The position numbers and the translations under genes were made by a program. Below, piece by piece: positions 57,140 to 64,000 of a DNA stretch of 64,000 bases. Numbering within the stretch: the stretch's first letter is position 1; each line of letters starts with the position of its first letter. The DNA comes from Dryococelus australis. Its lineage: Eukaryota > Arthropoda > Insecta > Phasmatodea > Phasmatidae. The DNA lies in the NCBI GenBank assembly GCA_029891345.1, contig CM056995.1, positions 217,004,547 to 217,068,546 of the forward strand, in the 5' to 3' direction. The notes below the pieces were generated by a model. It searched no databases and was not told the origin of the DNA. It saw only the letters and a list, made by a program, of their open reading frames with translations.

Positions 57140-57390
57140 TTGAGGCCACGAAGCGCGAGACCTATAAGGGTGACACTATCACGCACATAAAGTGCACCTT
57201 CACCGTCAAGCGCGAGGCTTTGAACCGGCGTGCAGTGTGTTCTCGTCATACTGCGTGTACGTACGGGAATTTCAGCGGGGACCTCTTTAAAATTTTATTT
57301 ATGGAAGGTTCAATGCAGCGCCCTAATAGTTTTGTGTGTTTCTGATGCGTATATTTTGAGATACAGCACTTTGAAAAAGCAGTTGTTTCT
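57140..57390 (+). repeat. Family E repeat, right part
   Basis: AAGCGCGAGACCTATAAGGG, TGACACTATCACGC, GAACCGGCGTGCAGTGTGTT then the inverted counterpart of the left end, GCGTATATTTTGAGATACAG, CACTTTGAAAAAG. This shows that family E has inverted outer ends (compare CAAAGCGTTGCATCTCATAA at 54170). Confidence 0.6.
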
Positions 57391-58248
57391 AGGTATGTCG
57401 GTATGCTCTGAAATGGTGTTTCCCAGTGTGCGGGACGTCTTGAAAGCAGTCGGCAGCCTTCGTCTGAAGCGCGTGTTCTTCCCGTAGATGCATGCATGGA
57501 ACGCACGTGTTTAAAGCTCGTCACTAGCCCGACGAACACGACACGACAGATCGACCGGCGTCGGAGCTGTACGGAATTTCATATTATATTTTATTAAGTG
57601 TTCGCAATATCCCAACCAAATCTGCCATACAAGTGTATTAGTTGATTGTTGCAAAATCCTAAAACGGCAAGTTATCCATAGCATATCCTGTATTTACTTT
57701 TAAAAACTCATAATAAAGTGAAAGATTATTTTGCTTTTGATGATATTTGAATTTACACGAGAGAATAAAAAATCTGAAACCAAACCAGAAGGTAATTTTG
57801 GCGGCAAGTTAGTTTATTTGCCAAAGTAGAGAAATACGCAAGAAATTTTGTTTTTTAATGTTGTATTTACATTTTTCAAGCGTCCGGACGCTCCCGACAC
57901 GACGGAAAGTTGACATAACCTAAGTTTCTCGTGCCGTGCCGTCGGGGTTGCGATTTTGTCGGACTGATGTCAGTGACCTTGATTTCTATTGGCTGCTACT
58001 CAGATTTCATCGTGTCGAGTTAATCGGGGTATTGTAACTCCAACTGCGTTTTTACCGTGTCGCGTATGTAGGCGGTAGCCTTCGTGACTGTGATCTAAAC
58101 AAGTGAGCTGTGGAAGTGTGTGGTTGATCAGCGGCCGGGCAGACTTGCTCGCTACGCCCGTGTTAGCGCAGTGTGTTGTAGTCGCGTCTTTGTCACCAGA
58201 CTGCGTTCTCATGTTCTGGTGAGTTTCCATTCCGGCGTCAGCAACCCC
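57391..58248. other. Unique DNA with CpG-rich patches
   Basis: A hairpin-like CCGACACGACGG / CCGTGCCGTCGG pair (57894 and 57931) and a reversed CCAAT (ATTGG at about 57987) occur. A 173-codon minus frame (58000-58521) covers the right part and runs into family F. It has no recognisable domain. Confidence 0.3.
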
Positions 58249-58390
58249 TAGACTAAAGATGAGGTAGACCGATCTCGCTAGCTGCGCACAACTAATCTGA
58301 GTCCCAACATTGAACTGCTCTTCTGTCAACACGTCTAGCAAAAACGGCATGGTTTGGAATTTAGAATTGTTCAGATACCGTGTTTTCAGA
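58249..58390 (-). mobile_element. Family F right-end fragment, reverse
   Basis: CTAGACTAAAGATGAGGTAG then ACCGATCTCGCTAGCTGCGC matches the complement of 25800-25923. The other end is absent. Translating both copies in the shared frame shows mostly amino-acid-changing differences, so the open frame is not under visible constraint. Confidence 0.7.
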
Positions 58391-59858
58391 CGCCTATTCC
58401 CAGAAACCATTGCTGATATCCTGATACAAATGCCGATAACAATTCCCTTCGCGATGAATTTTTTTCCTGTAAATATGTCGCGATTCCGTACAAGGCTATT
58501 TTGTTTAAATAATTTGTTCACTTACGTTCACAAAGAGTGAAAAGCTATTCATTTGTTCTTTTCATTTTTTTATTGTAATATGCAGTCTGTACACGCCGAA
58601 ATACTACTTCCTTTAAACACAAAGTACTGTAACGTGATTTCACTGTCGATAACAGATACTAATGTATTGAACAGATACCATACCCGATACCAAATACTTA
58701 GAAATTGGTCAAATATCGGCCTCTAGAGATACTTAGTTTTGGTATAGGAAGAACTCTAGTTTGGATTTTAGGTTAAAAGTCTTATTTTTAAATAAGTGCT
58801 TAGGGATGATTTTTATACTACCTCTAACCAACTTGTAATGCAGTTTTTTTAAATTAAAATTGGTAAAATTATTTTATTACTATAATTGTTTATATTGTAA
58901 TTTTTAAAAGCCAAGCACAAACACGTTCATCACTGTTGACCATGTGACTTTGACAGTAGTGTATGTTTGGGGTAGGTCTATGTTGGGTGCATGTGCAGAA
59001 GACTAAGTGGTTTACCACATATTCAGTCTATGCTGCAACCAGGGACTTCACAGTTTACCCTGGCAGCCTTTTGGCCCTGGTCGCGCCACCGTGCCAGTGT
59101 GACATTTTGCTGAAGTTGAGGTATCGTGCTGTGCTATGGCTTTTAAATTACCTGTGATTTCACTTCACGTATTGTTGCATTATTTGTTTCTAATTTATAT
59201 TTATGTTTATTAAAGCATTGGTGAAAGAGGTACTGTAGCCGTTATTTCGCAGATTTCAATAAAACCACAAACACACACACAAATCTTTGCGGTTATTTTT
59301 AATGTGTTGTGAAGTTCACTTTTTCCTTATTCGATCCGAACAATTCTGTTACTCTAACTTCTGCCCACGCCATAAATCATCCAGAAATGAACGGAAAGTT
59401 GGAGTTGCTGAGTGCCATGGTACTTCGCCAAAATTTATACACGTATATCGATTACCTCTTTAGACGTGGCTAGTGCTTCGGTAACCTAGGTCCCTTATTA
59501 CTTGGACATAAGTGATAAATAAATATTAAATAGAACATTGTGCTGTTTTCAAGACGTTAGGACCAAATGAAAACTTTATTACTTGTTGCACGAAGGTTTA
59601 ACTATTTGAAACCACGTACAAAGAGTTAAAAGCAGGTGAAAATACCATAAAACTCTTTTTGGCTTCCAACAGCCGGTTCCGCACTTGGCTGGACACCCAG
59701 AGGCTCTGGTTTAGTTTCCTGCCATAGGAGTTTCCGTTATGAGAAACTTTCAATTCTTTGAAATGCTAGATTATTTTTTTTCATTTACCATTATAGTAGG
59801 TTATCGAAGTGCGTGGTTTGAGTCAACCTTAAGACAGCCACCCCAAACTTACACAGTA
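58391..59858. other. AT-rich unique DNA
   Basis: Nothing recognised. Confidence 0.4.
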
Positions 59859-60440
59859 AAAAAAAAATTGATGAAAAATTCCCTTACGTGTAAGGGAAGC
59901 AAATTTCCTCTACGTGTAAAGTATAATTACCTCTTACATGTAAAGTATAATTACCTCTTACGTGTAGAGTAAATTTACATAATATGTAAAGTACTATTCC
60001 CTAATTGTACGGAAAAGTAATTGACAAAAGTAGGGGGGAAAATCCCATATAAGTAGGGGAAAATTATTTAATAATATAATATTAAAAAATATCCCGCAGT
60101 ATTAGTACTGCTAATGTTTTGTTACCTTTATCCTCTGGCCTACAGTAACCGAACCATCACTAAGATCCTACACACTTGGTGGTGGTGTGGGCGCGAACCA
60201 TGGTCCTCGTGTCACTATAGGCCGTTGCGCTATCCATTACACCACCACGACAGCTTGACAGCATTACTGAAAATTAGGGTGTTCAAATATTATTTCTTCC
60301 ACCCGTCCCCCACTTAGCTGTTGAGACCATTTTGAAGAAATGCACGCATCGTAAGGTAAGTGTCCCATCCATTTATGGGATTTTCCACTGCTATGTACGT
60401 GAATTTTACTCCATAATGCGGTAATTTTACATTACCTGTA
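59859..60440. mobile_element. T-rich foldback element carrying tandem repeats and a SINE head
   Basis: The left end ACACAGTAAAAAAAAAATTG is loosely inverted at the right (TTACCTGTAAGAAAAACTGT), and GGGAAAATCCCATATAAG (60037) is inverted as TTATGGGATTTTCC (60374). Inside are a perfect palindrome CCCTTACGTGTAAGGG (59881-59896) and about four 22-24-bp units containing ACGTGTAAAG. It resembles the element at 14633-15192 in its ends and ACGTGTAAA-type motifs. Confidence 0.55.
60165..60255 (-). mobile_element. tRNA-like SINE head, reverse
   Basis: The minus strand reads GTGGTGGTGTAATGGATAGC (A-box-like) and CATGGTTCGCGCCCACACCA (B-box-like) at tRNA spacing. No stable acceptor stem. It is nested in the foldback element 59859-60440. 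Confidence 0.6.
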
Positions 60441-61547
60441 AGAAAAACTGTTTGCTCCACAAGTTTGAGAATATTATCTTACATTTGCCAGGTCTTTTTC
60501 CCATTATTTTTTACATTGTAGATATAAGGCAAGGATTTTCTCAAGACATCGTGTCTCGTATTTTATTGTATTTCATACTTTTTGTAGGTCTTGATTTACA
60601 TTTACTGTGTGCTATCTCGCCTTATTTTGCACATGCTTTTTTTTAATTCGTTCTATTATATATTTGTTATGGAGACATATTTTTTTTCTTTTAATATGTG
60701 TAATTGGCTGTTATTCTAACAATTCGTTGCACTTATTACATTGTTATCGTGAGCCCTACAATACTCATGATCATAAATATGCTGTTGGACATCCACCAAT
60801 AATAAAGTATGTTACATGTCTGAGTCTGTTGGCGGCTGCCATTAGCTGTGCTACTTGAAATTAATTTCAGCTACGAAAGTCCCTAATTGGAATGGCGCAT
60901 GGAGCGGCACGGTTTAATCGACGGAGTGCCCACGCTTTAATTGTTCCCATAATGCATAGTGGGGAGTTTGCTCTTCTAAAGGACAGATACATTGAGTACA
61001 TCTGCCAGTCAAACCATCAATTAGAGAATATTAGATGCTCTATCTACTCTTGAAACGATTGGGCGCGCAAGAATGCTGCACGAATTAGTCTGCGGGCGCT
61101 CTCTGATAAGCTCAATTACGCTATAGTAACATACACATAAAGTATATTGAAGAAATATTTGACTGTATTTTAATAACTCGTAGCGATTGTAATTTATAAA
61201 TTAAGAAATGTCATGCCTTAAAATTCGTTCAAACATTAAGATGTGCACGTATTTCTCGAGTATAACTTTGCTGGAAGTATTGAGGAGGACAAAATCTTCC
61301 ACATTACTCCCATGGAGGCGATAGGTAGCGATATTATCCAGGAGAAGATAATCGTCCCCAGACTATAAACGCAACACTGCAGCCAAATGTAAAACAAGTT
61401 CCTTAAATAGTACACGCGCTGCCAAAGTTGTCAGATAAAAATTATTTCGAATATGAAAGAATGCGTACATGTTGAAAAACTGTAAAATATTAGGCTAGAA
61501 TTTATAAAGATGGTTTGCTTTAATAAATGTGTTTTTAGTATACGGTT
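60441..61547. other. Unique DNA
   Basis: T-rich at 60480-60720, giving hydrophobic chance frames. GC-richer at 60890-61120. Nothing recognised. Confidence 0.35.
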
Positions 61548-62235
61548 ATCTAAGGTCATTGGCATGGGGTCAAGGTCACATATGTGAGATCAAGATGAAA
61601 GTCGCCCAGATCTAACATGTTGGTTGAAGTCATCAGTTCCATTTAAGTGTTGAGAAATTAAACAAATTTGAAACGGGAGGGGGGGGGGGAGGTTGTACGA
61701 CTGAATGAGTGTGGGTGAGGGGATTGGAGGCCTGTCTGCTAATTAACCAATGATAATCATTGATTGTGGATTAGTCGTCTGCTGGACGTAGTGTTGTAGG
61801 GAGCACCAGAAATTAAGTTTTTTTTTAAACAAATTTTTATTATAATTTTTAAAACAAGTTTTTTATATTTTATACACTTTCGAAATTTTTAAAAAATTTT
61901 GGGGTTAAGGTCATCCAAGGTCATGGGCACAGGGCCAAGGTCATGGGTAAATTTCATAGTCATCTAACATGGCTGACGAGGTGGGCACCGGCCTACCTGG
62001 GGAGGGTCGGTCGTGGTGGGAGCTTAATCGATCCACCCGTTATCGAATCCCGGACCTCCTAAATGTACATCTGTCAGTAATTTTTGTTAATTATTTTTAT
62101 ATTTTGTAAATTTTTGGGAGAGTCTTGTAATTTTTTGAGATTTTTTTAGAATTATTTTTGGTTCAAGGTCACGGTACAAGGTCACGTTCAAAGGTCACCT
62201 GGATCCAACATGGTTGTTGGGTGGCGTTACAACAT
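61548..62235 (+). repeat. Three diverged modules with AAGGTCA clusters
   Basis: AAGGTCA occurs at 61552, 61572, 61907, 61917, 61937, 62165, 62178 and 62191. Each cluster is followed within about 60 bp by a TCTAACATG/TCCAACATGG motif, and clusters 2 and 3 are preceded by similar T-rich DNA. In cluster 3 the three motifs have an exact 13-bp spacing. AAGGTCA preceded by TC or TN is the monomer site of SF-1/ERR-type nuclear receptors. Binding is inference, and the modular layout suggests a repeat. Confidence 0.6.
61680..61689. repeat. G10 tract
   Basis: GGG-A-G10-A-GG sequence in the first AAGGTCA module. Confidence 0.85.
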
Positions 62236-62722
62236 GGCGGCCGATTGGCGCCTGTACCGGGTGCCAGTTTTGTCTCGTAAAATGCATTGTGCTAGACTCG
62301 TAACTATTTTACTATATTTGGAATACCATATTCCCGATGTATTTGTCTCATTAAATTACATGAGGTGGGCATAGTGGCGTACACCACGTGATCGTCAAAA
62401 ATAGTAGACATCTACACATGCAAGTGTTCAAGCATATTTGAACTAAAAATTAAATTATAAAAATTATATTGACTTATGTTGGGTACCTGAACGAGTTTTG
62501 CCTCGAGCTTTCGTTGGCCTTGAGTAACTGCTACAGTTGGAGATGAAACCGGAATAAGTTAGGACTTGTTGTAAAAGTCCCGTTACTGGGGTATCTCGTT
62601 GCGAATTAAAGCTGTTCGTTTAACTGCAAGTTCTGATCGGGTTGCTGCATGCATCATGTACGAGATAAGTCTAACGGATAAGTAAATCAGCACAGCGTGC
62701 ATAGTGTCCCGTTGTTTGTCGT
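62236..62722. other. Unique DNA
   Basis: Nothing recognised. Confidence 0.35.
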
Positions 62723-63136
62723 TAAAGCCTGTTCACAATAAACGGAGCACGTTTGAAATCAACCTTAGAAAAATGTCACTGTCTTTGTATGCATATATTT
62801 TAAGACTCCCTGAGCGATATGTGTCCAGTCAAGTTGTTAACGGTGGAGGGAAAGTAGTTCCATATCTCAACGCCAAATAAAATTTGTTAGATAAACTTTT
62901 ACAGTGTTTTATATTTATTTTTCTTTCTCTTTTCTTATGTATCAAAGTGTAAAAACAAGCAGATTTTTGAAATTTTCCTTTTATAATTTACAGTTTCACT
63001 TGGCCGACGCATGAATAAAATGATGAGGCCCATGGTAGCATTAATTTTACGTAAGGCGAAATAATACGCGTCATGCGTACAAGTAAATCTTGAGCAGGGC
63101 TTTCAAAAGTGCTCATTTTACCGTGAACAGCCTACA
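62723..63136 (-). mobile_element. Family A TIR element, full length, reverse
   Basis: TAAAGCCTGTTCACAATAAA to AAAAGTGCTCATTTTACCGT then GAACAGCCTA. The interior has CACTTGGCCGACGCATGAAT and AGTAAATCTTGAGCAGGGCT. The hairpin is decayed. Confidence 0.92.
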
Positions 63137-64000
63137 GTATAATTGCGTGCTGGTCTGTCGCAGCCAACTTTCTTGGCTAGGATGGGGCGGACGGCAACTC
63201 GCAGTGTGCGGGATCCCAGTAACCTGCGAGGCTTGTAATAAGAGCATTAAGCGCGAGTGAAAGGTTGGGACGGAATATACCAGCTGGAGGCTACTACGAA
63301 AGAGTAAAAAGTAAGTTATAAAATCGGTATTTTTTAGCTTACATTCCTTGGAAAGATAATCTTATGCAATCGTGCTAATGTCAGTCCGGGATGTAGGCGT
63401 TTGTCTCCACTGCCTCTAATAACTTCTTAACCACAGAACATATGGCTTTTTATAGTAGGTTGCATTATAATCGTCGTTAGCGACATCATACTCATAAAGA
63501 GTTGTATTGCAAACGTTCTTTATTCATAAAACTATTTGAAATTTCTCTCTACATGATTTATTTATCAGAGTGTTTTAAGTTTATTGCAATATAATGCACG
63601 GTAATCATAACAAATGAGTAAGCTTAATGCTAAACCAGCTGTATCGACTTGAATTTTTTAGTGTTAATCGGGTAATACTAAAACTAAATAATATCTGTTT
63701 ATATGATAATTAAGGAAAAACGCTTTCCCCTAAAACCAGAAAGTTCTATCAATTAATGTATTTAAATTAAAAAATCTAATTCTACGTAACTGGTTTTGCA
63801 AATGGATAAAGGATTTAACGGGGTTGGCAACTGTAAGCTTCGCAATGTACGTGAAATACTGCTTATGGAATATTTGACATTGTTATTGAGTACATGATTT
63901 TAAGTTGCAGGAGTTTTATGAAACAGATGTGAGATTTGGAGTCGAAATAGTTTTGTTCTTGGGGCGAAATTAGTAAGTGCTAAAGGTAGTTAACACGGAT
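63137..64000. other. Unique DNA, donor-like site at 63311
   Basis: 63140-63300 is GC-richer and is followed by AAAAAGTAAGTTATA, a good splice-donor match, but no coding frame or promoter supports an exon. The remainder is AT-rich and featureless. Confidence 0.3.

Noticed and set aside
56918-57149. ORFs with poly-Pro (plus) and poly-Gly (minus)
   Set aside because: Both read through the C28 tract.
58000-58521. 173-codon minus-strand ORF, the longest in the window
   Set aside because: Its middle is the end of family F. Comparison with the copy at 25587-25923 shows mostly amino-acid-changing differences plus a 3-nt gap, and no known domain. Treated as chance.
63140-63320. First exon ending at the donor-like AAAAAGTAAGTTATA
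   Set aside because: No open frame, promoter element or matching acceptor could be supported.

Overview
The window looks like repeat-dense intergenic (or long-intron) DNA from an AT-rich eukaryotic nuclear genome, most likely an insect. The evidence is the lack of prokaryotic gene organisation, abundant TIR elements of a few hundred bp, tRNA-headed SINEs, a decayed Ty1/copia retrotransposon, a mariner-type transposase remnant and microsatellites. The SINE at 13187-13460, with its 'GTCGACGAGACGTTAA' tail, resembles tRNA SINEs I associate with polyneopteran insects (stick insects, orthopterans, cockroaches). That assignment is inference and not proven here. I found no host protein-coding gene I would defend. 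The longest open frames are 110-173 codons, and most lie inside repeats.

Repeats dominate. 'Family A' is a non-autonomous TIR element of about 410-430 bp whose ends read GGCTGTTCACGRTAAARTGA. It is present as about 16 sizeable copies plus fragments in both orientations: 1-124, 1970-2377, 5221-5636, 6540-6938, 8073-8496, 23949-24360, 24483-24856, 32300-32382, 33905-34311, 35583-35894, 36380-36796, 38528-39527, 41642-42046, 49647-49701, 49715-50133, 51631-52062, 52358-52710 and 62723-63136. 'Family B' (about 235-250 bp, four copies) has nearly the same termini but a different interior. 'Family C' (about 370-430 bp, four copies) shares only the TTCACGGTwA core. B ends, and the better C ends, are bordered by TATA. 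Other families are E (four copies), F (337 bp with a 6-bp target duplication, plus two partial copies), an inverted pair H (23.7 and 29.1 kb), an inverted pair at 0.5 and 4.2 kb, T-rich foldback elements at 14.6 and 59.9 kb, and two elements with clean TTAA target duplications (38903-39480, 54447-54803).

Layout: 0-8.5 kb holds family A copies, the 0.5/4.2 kb inverted pair, a SINE with a duplicated head and a foldback element. 9-17 kb holds SINEs and families B and C. 17-20.8 kb is AT-rich and featureless. 20.8-23.2 kb is a minus-strand Ty1/copia pol remnant (RNase H, RT, integrase), broken by stops and frameshifts and with its RT active-site motif lost. 23.5-29.5 kb holds H, A, F, mariner-type and E repeats. 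29.5-33.9 kb is nearly featureless. 33.9-43 kb is the densest nest of A, B, C, E and TTAA elements. 43-49 kb is mostly unique AT-rich DNA with a 39-bp tandem array. 49-54.8 kb holds SINEs, A copies, a compound microsatellite and a TTAA element. 55-64 kb holds E and F fragments, a T-rich foldback carrying a SINE head, a cluster of AAGGTCA nuclear-receptor half-sites and a last A copy.

The most interesting signals are: (i) three TIR families sharing one terminal core at very high local density, (ii) a conserved internal hairpin in family A with an apparently compensatory change in one copy, (iii) datable nested insertions, and (iv) eight AAGGTCA motifs in three modules at 61.5-62.2 kb. None demonstrates a new functional system.
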